Shown here: piece by piece, positions 46,208 to 58,190 of the stretch | How the letters are laid out: the number at the start of each line of letters is the position of its first letter | Position numbering within the stretch: position 1 is the stretch's first letter | Assembly: GCA_961205875.1 (NCBI GenBank) | Contig: OY540816.1 | Span: forward strand, 16,316,701 to 16,380,700 | Length of the DNA: 64,000 bases | DNA from: Sialis fuliginosa | Taxonomy: Eukaryota > Arthropoda > Insecta > Megaloptera > Sialidae | Reading direction: 5' to 3' | The notes under the pieces: model-generated | What the model was told of the DNA's origin: nothing | The model's database searches: none | The model's input: only the letters and a program-made list of their open reading frames with translations | Made by a program: the position numbers and the translations under genes

Positions 46208-46695
46208 TAAGGTACTGGCACCAGTATTGGATATGACCCCAGTAATGGCTATTTTTAAATTAAATATACAGAATTAAAAATATTTGTTGATATTTGATTA
46301 CTACCATATCTAAATATTAATTTGTATACATTTATTATTAATTAATTATTATATTATCATATCAACTGCTTTACATTATTTCAAATTTGACGATTCTTTC
46401 TTTTATATCTTTTATGTAGTAGTACTTATCATTTTGTAATCATTAGCAAGTGTCCAGCACTGCGTGCGCATTACTGGTTTTACTTTATCCATTACTGGAG
46501 AAAAAACATAAACAAAATAAAAGGCTATAATTTAAAAAACAAACTATATTTGCGGACTTTGGTAAATAAATTGATTAAATAAACAGTTGTTTTATTAGTA
46601 ACATTAGTTCATGAGAATTACAAAAAAGAAGCCTGTCAATCACAAAAACAGTAAATATTGCTCTTATAGCGGCCATAACTGGTGCCAGTATCTTA
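46208..46695 (+). mobile_element. TA-flanked MITE, GGTACTGGCACCAGT family, copy C
   Basis: TAAGGTACTGGCACCAGT to ACTGGTGCCAGTATCTTA with the full interior. Closest to copy A, in the opposite orientation. Confidence 0.8.
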
Positions 46696-46974
46696 TAAGG
46701 TCATGAAATAAATTATTTCTTTTTCTTGTTTCTTTATTTTTGTTATTAAAAATTAGTGAAGTATTTTAACAAATTAGTTATTCGCATGCCAAAAGTTGTT
46801 GACCTCTGAGTTGGATTGCAACCTACAGTCATCGGACCGAATTCGACCCTCGCAGATATTTTATCTGGTCTACGAATGATCTTGATCTTGAATGATAAAA
46901 AACTGCATAATATTTAAGAATATGTTGGTGACTGTTTTACGACCAATTACGAAAAATATATTCAGAGCTAATAA

Positions 46975-47400
46975 TCTTAGTAATTAAATATTATTATTGT
47001 TGGTTAACGTGAACTTTGTTTTATTACAAACTAATTTTTTATATGTGTAGTGTTTATTTCAAACAAATTAACATAATATGTCGTTCTTGAGATATCTTGA
47101 AAAAATAAACATTTTGGGATGTCACCTCTCCCCCTTACATACGATTTTGATTATTTTGAAATGGGACAGTCCTCAAAATAGACTTAAACAAACAACCAAG
47201 TTTCACTAATATCGGTTCATTGGTTCATGAGTTATGCGTGTGATAAGGATTAAGGGGACATACACAGAAAAACAGACAGACACGGAACGAAAAAGTGTTT
47301 TTCTTGATCTGAAACGGAAGATCAATTTAAAATTTTGAAATTTGAGAACAATTTTTTTCTCATTTTAAAACGATTTGAACAACTACCAATTTCGGTTTAA
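46975..47400 (+). repeat. Dispersed repeat, 'cggaacgaaaaagtg' family, copy 1
   Basis: 'gtcgttcttgagatatcttg', 'ggttcatgagttatgcgtg' and 'cagacacggaacgaaaaagt' recur at 51650-51800 and, inverted, at 60340-60640. Confidence 0.6.
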
Positions 47401-47489
47401 TTTTTTCCGTTAATACCAACCAACCCTCTTCACTTAAAAAACCACATAGGGAAGAGACAGGGATTAAACTAATGAAATAGTCTAGCACA

Positions 47490-47660
47490 AAAAACGTAAC
47501 ATAAAAGTAACTATGACGTCACACGGACATATTTCGGCCTGGCGATTAACGCATCACACCACGTGGATGGTGAGGGGAGGAGGGCGCCCCATTAGCCCAA
47601 CACAGAGAGAGGCGCCAGGTCGGTGAGAACAGACCGACCGCGTGAAGAGGTTTATTCGAT
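47490..47660. promoter_or_regulatory. GC-rich island with CRE and E-box
   Basis: TGACGTCA (about 47514), CACGTG (about 47561), 'ggaggagggcgccccattag' and a duplicated 'ggcgcc' word. Unlike its AT-rich flanks; candidate regulatory region or repeat of unknown class. Confidence 0.28.
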
Positions 47661-47835
47661 CCACCGGATGATTTGTTTTGAATTTAAAACAGGAACACTG
47701 TAAGACAGTGGTTTTTATGGCGGGCTAGATGTGAGTGTACATGTTACGGTTCTCAATAATTAATGAAAATGGGGTTTCGGTGAGATGACAAGAAGTTTGG
47801 GTAGTGTTAAATAGTTCTTGGTGTATATAGATGCA

Positions 47836-48115
47836 TAAGGTACTGGCACCAGTCTTGGATATGATTTCAGTAATGGCTATTCTTTAATTAAATGTACTGA
47901 ATTAGAAATATTTATTGATATTTGATTACTATCATTTCTGAATATTAATCTATATACATTTAAGTGTCTTACAGCGTAATTTAATGACAATTGGTCAATA
48001 GGTTTCAAAATGGTGAACATTTAAACCATATAATTTATTTATTAATTAATATATTATCATAGCAACTGCTGTACATTGTTTCAAATTTGACGATTCTTTC
48101 TTTTATATCTATGTA
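47836..48115 (+). mobile_element. TA-flanked MITE, GGTACTGGCACCAGT family, copy D (right part missing)
   Basis: It starts TAAGGTACTGGCACCAGT and follows copy C to 'acgattctttcttttatatc', then stops. The right terminal repeat is absent. Confidence 0.75.
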
Positions 48116-48156
48116 TTTATAACAACTTACATAATTATCCAAAAAAGTACATTTTC

Positions 48157-48545
48157 CATAGACATAGAGAATGGACCACGCATCTGACTCGAAAACAGAG
48201 TCGTGTCAAAAGAAAGAGATAGAAACAGGTTTGGAATATACTTGTCCTTTTTTTAAACAGGAGTATAACTATTTTATTCATGGCCCCGAACATTACAAAT
48301 ATTCATAGATATATATGTATAAAGAGGTTAAAAAACAAAAAAATAATTAACGTTATAAAAAAATTTTATTTAAAAAAAAAACAATTATTCATTTCTAAAT
48401 AATGTAAGTTTCGAATTTTTTGACCCAATTTTAATATCTTGTTCTTCCTTTTTCGTAGCTTCGTAATGTAACCTAATATTTTTTTTGAACAGATGTTACA
48501 CCATTGTGTTAATACAGAATGCACTGTCCATTCTCTATGTCTATG
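48157..48545. mobile_element. MITE with CATAGACATAGAGAATGGAC ends
   Basis: The left end and right end (GTCCATTCTCTATGTCTATG) are exact complements over 20 bp. 389 bp, no ORF of note. Confidence 0.7.
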
Positions 48546-48641
48546 ATAATTTCTATTTTTTGTTGTTTGAGGGGGAGAGGCTGTCATTAATATATATAGT
48601 AATTTTTGGACAATATCTGTTTAGAATAGATAATCATGATC

Positions 48642-48658
48642 TCCCCCCCCCCCCCCCC
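48642..48658 (+). repeat. Poly-C run
   Basis: About 17 consecutive C bases. Confidence 0.9.
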
Positions 48659-49304
48659 TCCAAAACAGCAATGTATATAAGAATATTTTTTTTATAATTA
48701 AAAATATTTCAAAATCATATTGTAAAAGGTAACGCAGGTACTGAAAGATTAAATAAATAAAAAATATGCAATACCTACTTATTTACGGAATAAGATTTCA
48801 TCTTATAATGTTCTATCAAAATAATCGTATGACTAATTTAAATTGAATATTTTATTTTAAATACAATTTGAGAGAGTGAAAAAGGGTTGAATATCTGATA
48901 TAGAAAACATAATCGATGCCTGTCTACACTTTATCAAAGGACAGTATATATATTGATGACTCTGTTTCACTGCTCTAATACCTATATCTTCAGCTCAGGT
49001 CTCTTGTAAATGTGGTTAATTATTTGCTTTTAGCTAATCATCGGTAGTAGTTTAGATAGAAGATTGCCTGTTGTGGTCACTATATTTTATTAAATAAAAT
49101 TAACTCGTTGGAAGATAAAAAAGTTTTATTCTTTAAAATATCATGGGCGTCACCAGAGGTAATTTACCATCTGCCCTCACTCTCCACTCTCTATATTTAG
49201 AATCAGGGTCGGATACGAACTCCAATATCGGCCCCGGCAAAAAGTAATAACATTATTCCACGAGGTTTTTTTGTTTCTTTAATAAGTTAAGATTTTCCTT
49301 CTTA

Positions 49305-49895
49305 CAGTCGGGACTCGTTTATTTCAAACCTTCTGAATCATATGACGCGCGTTTATTTCATGTCGAGAGGGGCTCCCACCAAGTTATGTATAGATCCTTG
49401 ACCAATCAGCGTTGGCGCGGGAATTGGCGTCAACACGAATACATATTCAAATGTTGTAAATGTGTAATAATGGTAATATGTACATACATACCTTGTCTTA
49501 ATATACGTTGTTATTTATCGTTAATAGTGATAGTGAAATAATTTTACTTTATTTTTAATTTCGAATATGGAAAAATATAAGCAAGGTGACGACTGTGGTA
49601 AGTGTAAATTATAATAACATTATGAATTCTATCTGACATAACCTCAAATCTATAGATATGTTTTTCGTTGCGTTCGCAACATGCAATGAATATCAAAAAA
49701 ATTAAAATCTTTCCAATTTGAAATATTAGTTTTCCCGCACTTTCATGTCATTGGTCATAAGTAGCATTTGACCGCCATGACACGAGAATGGTGGGAGGTG
49801 AAGGAGGAGAAAAAATGTACAATAAACGAATGTCGGCATTCACGATAAACGAGCGAGGAAAATAAACGAGCGTTACAATAAACGAGTCCCGACTG
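49305..49895 (+). mobile_element. Pogo/Tigger-like MITE, TA target site
   Basis: Ends are CAGTCGGGACTCGTTTATT and AATAAACGAGTCCCGACTG with TA on both sides. 'aaacgag' words repeat near the right end. At 49567 an ATG opens MEKYKQGDDC and is followed by G|GTAAGTG (49597-49604), looking like a short first exon with donor; no downstream transposase is present. Confidence 0.75.
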
Positions 49896-49904
49896 TATTT
49901 CTTT

Positions 49905-50235
49905 GTATGAAAAAATATAAGTTTGAGCGATGCAATTTTCGTACAAAATTTTGAATTTTAGGTTTGATTAAAAGTATGTTTATTTTATAGAAAATTATGT
50001 AAAAAGTTTAAATCGAAATGTATCTCAAACCGTTCTTAAGGTATGGCCTCTCAAAATTTTATTTTTTTTTATTTGGGAGAAGTAAAGTGAATTTACAAAT
50101 ATATTTTTTCAAACCTCTATACATAAAAATTAATGTTCGTTTGTATGAGGTTTATAGACTCGGGAATTACTGAACCGATTTCAATGCAGTTTTCATCAAT
50201 AGATTATTATTCTGTGCAGTATCGTGGCTATTTAT
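49905..50235. repeat. Fragment of the palindromic MITE (copy 5) plus another repeat tail
   Basis: 49940-50085 follows one arm of the palindromic family ('gattaaaagtatgtttatt', 'tctcaaaccgttctta'). 50110-50235 has 'gggaattactgaaccgattt', a common insect repeat phrase. Confidence 0.5.
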
Positions 50236-50739
50236 ATTTTATGAAAACCTAAGATTTAACATCAGAAGACTCAAAAAATCTTTATCAAGTCGTGATTTGT
50301 TTCCATGATGTCACAACATGCAACTGTCATTTAGGTATAGAAAAACATAGTACCTACCTAGCCATGGAATACAGAATTCTATAATTTATGGTTTTAATAT
50401 TTTTCATTGAAAATTGAAATATAAAGTAAAATATCGAAATTGATTTTGATTGTTGCTAACTTATTTATTTTTATTTTTTGTTTCTCATACAAATCCTTAG
50501 ACGGGACCTGGTGTTTCATGGGAGTTTTAAAATATAATTTTACACGATTTTCTCAGTAACTACTCTCGGAAACTTTGACTATACATACATATATAGTTAC
50601 ATTAAAAATCAAACAAAAACATTTTGTTAAACCGTTTAATTACATTATTAAAATATTTTTCGTTTTTAAAATAACTCCACTTTGATTCGCTAAAAAAAAA
50701 CAACTCCAAAATGGCAGCACGAACCAAATAATAATTACA

Positions 50740-50970
50740 TAAATCTAGAGGGCGTACATATATCACTCTCTCTCTGTCCGTGGTTGGCAGCAATGTGTAT
50801 TGTGTGGCAACGACGGTGGTAATTCAGTGAAATTGATGATTATGGGATTCGGTAATAATAATTAAGGGGTGGTCGGTATTTATGCGCGTGCGGCGACCGC
50901 TCGTATAGATTTATCACACGTAACTTTCCGTTTCCGGTTTATTGTTTGTGTCACGCGATCAGAGATGGCG
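50740..50970. promoter_or_regulatory. GC-rich island, candidate regulatory element
   Basis: 'tatgcgcgtgcggcgaccgc', 'cgtttccggtttattg' and 'gatcagagatggcggtgctg' differ from AT-rich surroundings. GATA-like TTATCAC is present. Composition-based. Confidence 0.25.
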
Positions 50971-51029
50971 GTGCTGACATTATTATATAACGTGAATGTT
51001 ATATTGCAAGCTTTAGTTCTTATTTGTAT

Positions 51030-51052
51030 GTGTGTATGTGTGTGTGTGTGTG
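51030..51052. repeat. (TG)n microsatellite
   Basis: A short TG run with one TA interruption. Confidence 0.85.
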
Positions 51053-51099
51053 ATCTAAATAATAAACTTGTAAAGAGGATGCGTGATAATTGAACTATA

Positions 51100-53720
51100 A
51101 ATATTGCTTAATGGAGTCATTGGGAATTTGCTTTAGTTTTTTGCAAAAGTTAATAATTTATTGTTTATGATAAGAGGGTGATATACTATTTTAAATTCAA
51201 CTTGTTAATAATTGGAAGCCGTATAAGTTAATTGACTGAACAAAATTAAATTACGTTGATTAAATACATATATTTAATTACAAATAAAAAAAAGACATCT
51301 AATTTACAATAAGATAATGAATTGACACTAAGAGAATCAAAAATCAAGGGATCAAAATATTTCTAGGAAAAGGGGCAATAAAAAAGCTCTGTAATTATCT
51401 ATACGTATTTTAAAAAAATACGCATTTTAAAATTTCCAATTTTTATTTTCAATTTTTTTAAATTAAAATTTAATTTATTTTGCACCTATAGATATAAATC
51501 GTATAAAATAGACAAAAATAAATACAGGTTTGTAAAAATACACGGAGTTAAAAAATTGTTTGTAGACAAATTTAGTTGAAATCATTTTAAAATGTAAAAT
51601 TGTAACTTTAAAATACTTTTTTTTTAGATTTAATCTCCGATTTGTTGACTGACACACACACAGACAAACAGACAGACACGGAACGAAAAGTGTTTGCCTT
51701 GGCGTGAAACGGAAAGATCAATTTAAAATTTTGAAATCGGAGAACAATTTTTTTGTCTCATTCTAAAACGATCAGAAAGCTTCATGTATCTTCGATATTG
51801 CGAGGAAACAATTTTTACATTTTTTTCTTAGCGTCGGAGGTCAAATTTAAAAAAGGTGGTTAAATACTAAACTATGTAGGTACCTACACACTTTTGAATT
51901 ATTATCTAATTTTTTTTTAACCTTAGAAAGAGTTTTTGACATTTTTCTTTCTGTGCTTTATGATCCCATAATTTTTCGGAAATCAATAAAATACAGTCAA
52001 TTTTTGGGTTGTTAGTTGCAATATAAATAACATTTAAAAAATAACAATGCATTTTAACTGAATAAAGATGTGTTTCTATTCAATGTATACCTAAATGATA
52101 TTTTTGTACAAAAAGAAAAATGAACAGCAATAAATACTTCTAGGCACTTCCTCTATATGAACAAAGATTAGTGCCTGGGATACGAATCTCTAAATTAGGC
52201 TAAACACTATTCCGACATTTTTAATTGCCCGTATGCGCGTCGGAGCGTTCAAACGAATAATATTATTATTATTTGAGTACTGGTTACGACCCACAATCTC
52301 AGCAAGCCATGACTACCGACTAACGTAAAGTATTGGTGTAGTTCTCAAAATGTATTAGAGCCAGGCACGTAACTAGTTTTAATTATTTAACTTAAAAAAA
52401 TTCTATTTATATTTTTTGTATATTCTAAAATTAAAACGTGGGCAATATGGACCTAACTTTAGTATTTAAATTGTTGAAATTGGAGCTACAAGTTACAAGG
52501 CTATATTTGTTATGATTGGGTACATCATTCCCCCTCTCCACATTTAGGCACCACAGATGACGTATTTCCTTCTCTCGCGCCGAGCTACTGAGGCTACCTT
52601 GTACTTTACATACCTTAAGGTAGTCCCATATACATACATAGAGGTACGTTACTCAAATGTGGGAAAAAATAAAACCGACTTAAAGTAAACTTAAAAACAC
52701 TGAGTTTATAATAATTAAATTTAACAGTTTTTGAAGTCGGTGCCAAGCTAATAAAAAACTTTTTAAGAAAGAAAAAGAAATGAAAACCGACCTCAAAAAC
52801 TGTTAAAAATTAAATAAAGTTTTTTTTTAAATCGTTTTCAATTTCAATTGATTAAATTTTTTACCTGCAACGAGGAGAGACTCTCTTTGCTTTTAAAAAA
52901 TTTAAAACAGTCTATAAGGAAGATAATCATGGTAGTCTGAGGTCTTACACTGGAAAAACACTTAAAAAAACGCAAATTGATTATTAATTTTTGTTTTGTT
53001 TTTCTATTTCTTTTTTAATTTTATTTTGTTTTTAATTTTTTTTATTTTTATAAAACCTATACTATTGTATAACTATGGGTTATTGAATTTTCATATTTGA
53101 ATGTTAGAAATACTTTTTTGTAAAATTCCAAATTTCACCTTCAATTCTTATCTTCAGCCGTTAGGGGGTTTCAGATCAGAAAAATATCGTTTGAAATTGA
53201 ATCAGAGACTACAAAATCCCTCGGAAACGAAATTTGGTGTAAATTGCTACAGAATTCGCAGCTGCCAGTTTTGTCACTTGAACTGAAAAAAACCCTGACA
53301 GTTTAAGTGGTTAATATCTAAAGTCTTAGTAAAAAAAAGTTTTAAGACCACTGAGTATACATAATTGTAAGTTGGCTATGGCCGACTACTACTAGCAGCA
53401 CGGTAGGATGTAAAGCTACAGAATATTGATAACGTATGATTGATTGAATTTCTTGTAATATTTCGTGTTACGCTGGCATTAAATAAAAAGGTTCATTTAT
53501 TCGTGATATCGGCTGACACGAAAGACGGGTATTTTTTCTCTTCGTTTATTAAATCATAAAATATTAATAAAGGAATGTCATGAGAATTTTCTGGTGCTTC
53601 GGTTGATCAGTAGTTAATTAGTGGATTTTTTGTTAAATATATTTTATTTTTAGAATTACTACATCTTTATTTAATTAATCTATGATACTATTACTAAACA
53701 ATCTTATAGCTTTCAAGGTA
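51100..53720. other. AT-rich DNA with repeat copies
   Basis: 51650-51800 is copy 2 of the 'cggaacgaaaagtg' family. 52675-52830 has 'aaaaccgac' words in opposite orientations at its ends (retroelement-tail-like). 52550-52660 is slightly less AT-rich. No gene. Confidence 0.4.
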
Positions 53721-53896
53721 TAAGGTACTGGCATCAGTAATGGCCGCTATAAAAGCAAGGTTTACGTTTTTGTGAATGACGGGTTTCTTTTTTGTAATTC
53801 TCATGAACTCATGTTACTAATAAAACAAGTAACTCTTTATTTAATTAAAAAATAGCCATTACTGGGGTCATATCCAAGACTGGTGCCAGTACTTTA
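53721..53896 (-). mobile_element. TA-flanked MITE, GGTACTGGCACCAGT family, copy E (short derivative)
   Basis: Only 176 bp: TAAGGTACTGGCATCAGT to ACTGGTGCCAGTACTTTA. Both ends are present and most of the interior deleted. Confidence 0.78.
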
Positions 53897-55617
53897 TGTA
53901 TGTAAAGAACAAGGTCACTGATAATCAATTTTCAAATGTTATAAATGTAATGTATAATAGAATTGATTGAGAAATACTTTGATTAAAAAGAATTCCAGGT
54001 TTCTGACAACACAATACAACTTCTAGCTGAAATTATCTGCTAATTATTTAAAATACTACTAAAATTTAATTATATGTAAAATATTAAAGGGTTATATGTA
54101 TTATCTAATTTTTGACAATTTTATTTATTGGCTTAAATGATGTATAAACATCTTAATGATATTCAAAATGAATTACAAGCGAATTTATTATTTATTATTA
54201 GAGCCCACTTTCCAAAGTGTCTCTAAAATGAACGAAACAACCTAGATGGTGAAAGTGGTGAAAAATGATTGATGAGTATATAGTAATATAAAGGGACACC
54301 GCAATTCGGTCTCAAGCCAAAACAGAAGCGAAATAAGCAACGAAAAATCGCCAAACCGACATAGTCTCGAAAAAAGTCGAAACTATAACGTTGACGTTTG
54401 CATGTAGTAAAACAGTTTTCAAACTTTTAACTCATTTTTTTCGAACCCACGTTTTTAAAAACTGCTGGTCATTTTTCACCCGATCGACTTGAAATTTTAA
54501 CTGCAACTTCTTAGATAGATTTTACATCGAAGTACATACGATTTTTACGATTGGTTAACAATTACGGATTTTATAAATAATTTAAGGTCGTTTTTTTCGT
54601 CAAAAACGCAATTTTTTGTTCAAAGTGATACAAAATTTGCAAAAATTGATATTTTTTAATAACCGTGAGTACTTTGACGGAAAAACTCATATAAATAACG
54701 AGATTTTTTTTTGTTCTGGATGTTGATTCTTGGAAGTGTAGCAACGCTAAAGTCACCATTTTGTTTTATATTTCATTAAAAAAAAATTTTGTATGTTTTG
54801 AGACATTTACAATAAACCCTCCAAATTTCATTTGATAGCTTTTTTTATTATTCTAAAAAAAGTCCTAAAAAAGTTTCATTTTCCGAAATGGCGATTATAG
54901 ATATAACCTCTTAATAAATCTACTATGTTGCCTTCTTCAGATATCTAGGTAGATTTATCAACATTTTACTTTTTACTACCACTGGTTAAATACCCCTGAT
55001 AAGAAGTTTTCAATTTTACATTTAATCAGATTAAATTGTTAAATTTATTCATATACAATTTGAAAACAACTATTTTTGAAATTATATCAGTCTGTTTACA
55101 CAAGTTCATAGTTCCTTTCCAGTTTTTTTAATACATATTTGGCCAGTGACCAGTTTACTTTTCGATATTGATTGTGAATATAAAGAGAATAATAGCAACT
55201 TGATTAAAATATTCAAATTTACTATATCTCGTATCTTAAATATTCGATAAGCGTTATATTAAATTTGTATAAATAACCCTAAATTCTGGATATTATTAAT
55301 TTTATACATTATCATAAAATAGTTATTGGTAAATTATAAAGTAGGTATAGCTATTTATATTCAGGAATATTGAGTTTTTATTTCAATAAAATTTTTATTT
55401 GAGAGGTAGTTCTATAAAAATACGTATACATGGCAGGTGATAATTCCCCCCAAAAATTCCACTTATAGAGTTAAAGTTTACTAAAGTTTATTTGCAAAAT
55501 ATGCATAAAGATTTTTAAGTGATAATAACCCTTTAACTACTGAAATACATTCACAAAAATGGCTGTCCAAACGCAAATAAAAAAAATTGTACATTTTCAG
55601 TGACAACCGTATCAGCA
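53897..55617. other. AT-rich non-coding DNA
   Basis: 54285-54400 carries 'ggacaccgcaattcggtctc', possibly a repeat; no second copy here. No gene. Confidence 0.35.
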
Positions 55618-55793
55618 TAAGAGTCGATCAGACTATCGAGTCGGTCTCGCTCCAATCAAATATAAATAAACAATGAAATCATTCACACTATAGGTATCTC
55701 TCAGGTTTCGGTCCAATCACGCTCCGATACAGTATTACTATACTGAATATTTGACTGGAGCGAGACCGACTCGATAGTCTGGATCGACTCTTA
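55618..55793. mobile_element. Foldback MITE, 176 bp
   Basis: TAAGAGTCGATCAGACTATC...GAGTCGGTCTCGCTCC pairs with GGAGCGAGACCGACTC...GATAGTCTGGATCGACTCTTA. About 45-bp arms, TA borders. Confidence 0.8.
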
Positions 55794-56497
55794 TTCATCA
55801 AATCGCTTATTTAAAACAAATGTGTCTTGCGAAAGATTCGGTTAGTCGTCTATTGACTACAGCCGTAGTTAAAGGGTTAAATAAACAATAATTATTTTAA
55901 ATTTAAGATTTTTAATTCAATTTTGTGTTAAGAACTCAAAAAGATACCATTGGTTAAAAGTACCCTATTTTTGATGTTTTCATTCATAAAATTTTACTTT
56001 TAAAAGGTATTTAAAAACCTGAGTCAAATATTTCAATACCATAGGTGTTCATTTTAACCGTAATATATAAACAGAGATCTTAACAGTGCTACCTGAATTT
56101 TAAAAATATCCTTTAGAGTTGTTTTACACGGTTCATTTTTTATGTAAAAATTAAATTACTTGGATTTATGAAAAGTAATGACTAAAATTTCAAAAATTTT
56201 GATTACATATACAATATGCTTTGAAAAAACTATTTTCAATTCATTTATTATAACAAGGCCTTTAAACAATTTAAATAATAATAAAATACTAAAAAATGAT
56301 TATACCAAACCCAAATAAATATTAAAATATATAATTGATGAAATACTTATACATTTATTATTATTTATTTAATTTTATTGGTTATTATATAGTATGTAAT
56401 AAAAAATAAATCTAACTTTTTTTAGTATTTATTATAAAAGGAGGTGAATGAAACTATATCATTCGAAAGGTACTGTTCTATAGATGTGCACAAAAAA

Positions 56498-56554
56498 AAT
56501 CATGTGTATGTTGCCGTTAAGGCAGGTCAAATAAAGCTAACATACACATGATTT
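56498..56554. repeat. Short inverted repeat
   Basis: AATCATGTGTATGTT and AACATACACATGATT face each other across 26 bp. The neighbouring phrase 'atagatgtgcacaaaaaa' recurs at 56731-56750. Confidence 0.7.
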
Positions 56555-56703
56555 CCCCTCGCATCATTCAACAGCATAGCAATACTCCTAGCGCCACCAA
56601 GCGTCAAAAATAAATAGTTTTGGGTTTCTGTCAAACGTAGAGAATGCGTATAAAGATTTCAATTCGCGTTCAATTGCAGTGTTTTTATTTGGAAATAAAA
56701 GCA

Positions 56704-56720
56704 GGTTAGGTTAGGTTAGG
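56704..56720 (+). repeat. Short (TTAGG)n stretch
   Basis: GGTTAGGTTAGGTTAGG: three units of the arthropod telomere repeat, interstitial. A two-unit version lies at 21460-21472. Confidence 0.7.
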
Positions 56721-57472
56721 TATTGTGCCATAGATGTGCACACAAAAAATATATATTGGTCGAATTTCGATACTAGTATTTTTAAAAGCAAAAAACATTA
56801 TTTGAAACTTTTCAAAAGGTTAATTAACTAACGTGCATTTATAAATTTTTATTTCTCCTTCAATTTTTTTAACTCTCCCATTGGGTGGGTCGCCGCAAAG
56901 TTTTGCTTAGCAGACTTTGGATACCTTAATTCGACCCTGCACATATTATCGGTTTTTTTAGTATTAGTATCAATGTAGTAAACTTTTAAAATATTTAATG
57001 ACAGATGGTTTTTAATATTTTTAAATTAATAAATTACACTACCATCTCATACATATTTTTACCCGTGTGAAACTACTCTAACCTTATAACAATAACATAG
57101 ATACTAACTTTAGCAACGTTAGTGTAGGAACATCCCTTAATGTATTATTATTACCGGAAATGATATATTTAGGCGCCACCTATAACATGGTTATAAATAT
57201 GCCACCTTTCTATACCCCTAAAACTTAATTTCTTTTCTTTTCTTGTTGAGTCAACCTTGCGTAAAAAATAGGGGTTGACACGTTGTAAAAATATTTATCT
57301 ATATGTATATTTGTAGGTAAAAATGTTATATGCAGGTATTTTTATTTATAAATAATAAATAAATTATTTTAAATACTTTTTAATCCATCTTATCTTTTTA
57401 TTAAAAAAACTATTAGATTGAGTTAAAAATTAATAATTTTTAGTATAGAATTTGAATTTTTCTCCGTGTGGC

Positions 57473-57945
57473 CATGCGCCGCCCTTTATAACCTGGCACC
57501 CCAGGTGGTCACAATACACCCAACTTAACTCCTAAAGCCAGTACTGACAACATTAGATGAAAAAAAAATTAGATTGCGTTTTCGGTTAAAAAATTAATAA
57601 TTGTTACTGCACCGCCCCTTCTAGCCTGATGGTCTATGTAATAGCCCCCCCCCCCCCCGACCCTAAAGCCGATACTGGTTACATTAGATGAAAATTATTA
57701 TTAGATTGCTTTATCGGTTAATAATAATAATAATATGGCGCCTTAGGCGTTCGCCCTACTTCATTTTTCAAAAATATTAATACGTACAATATTTATTTAG
57801 TATCAAAGACACCTAAAATAATATCTATCTACTGGTATACGAAAAACAGAACCTAGCCTGGCACCTTAGGCGGTCGCGTTATTTTGCTCTTCCCCTTTCA
57901 CCCCTAAAGCCGGTACTGACTACATTAGATGAAAAATATTAATAT
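57473..57945 (-). repeat. Three clustered hAT-end-like units
   Basis: 'CCTAAAGCCRGTACTG' followed by 'acattagatgaaaa' occurs at about 57530, 57662 and 57905. Read on the minus strand, the last is CAGTACCGGCTTTAGGGG...GCGACCGCCTAAGGTGCC, like a hAT terminal repeat of the CAGGGCCGGC type. Spacing is unequal. It includes a C run at 57645-57658. Confidence 0.5.
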
Positions 57946-58009
57946 GCACAATATATTTATTTAATATCAAAGTCGTCTAAAATAATATTTAACGGGTATA
58001 CAAAAAACT

Positions 58010-58190
58010 GAACCTTTGGGTGAATTATATGTGATTTGTCGTCGCGCGTGCCACAGACTGCAGACGTCTTCATCTCCGATACAACACCTCGGCCGGGTCG
58101 TGTTACAAACACGGGAGATAACCATCTCCACAGCATCTGAACGCATGCCGGGCGCAGGAAAAATATATACACTGTCACCGTCATACTTAT
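58010..58190. other. Unassigned GC-richer segment
   Basis: 'cacctcggccgggtcgtgtt' and 'gcatgccgggcgcaggaa' stand out. ORFs exist on both strands without family likeness. Possibly the end of a retroelement or SINE. Confidence 0.25.

Noticed and set aside
46790..46875. tRNA gene or tRNA-derived SINE (B-box-like GGGTCGAATTCGG on the minus strand)
   Set aside because: No matching A box or cloverleaf could be drawn; too weak.
56704..56720. Telomere or subtelomere because of TTAGG repeats
   Set aside because: Only three units, interstitial, with ordinary sequence on both sides.
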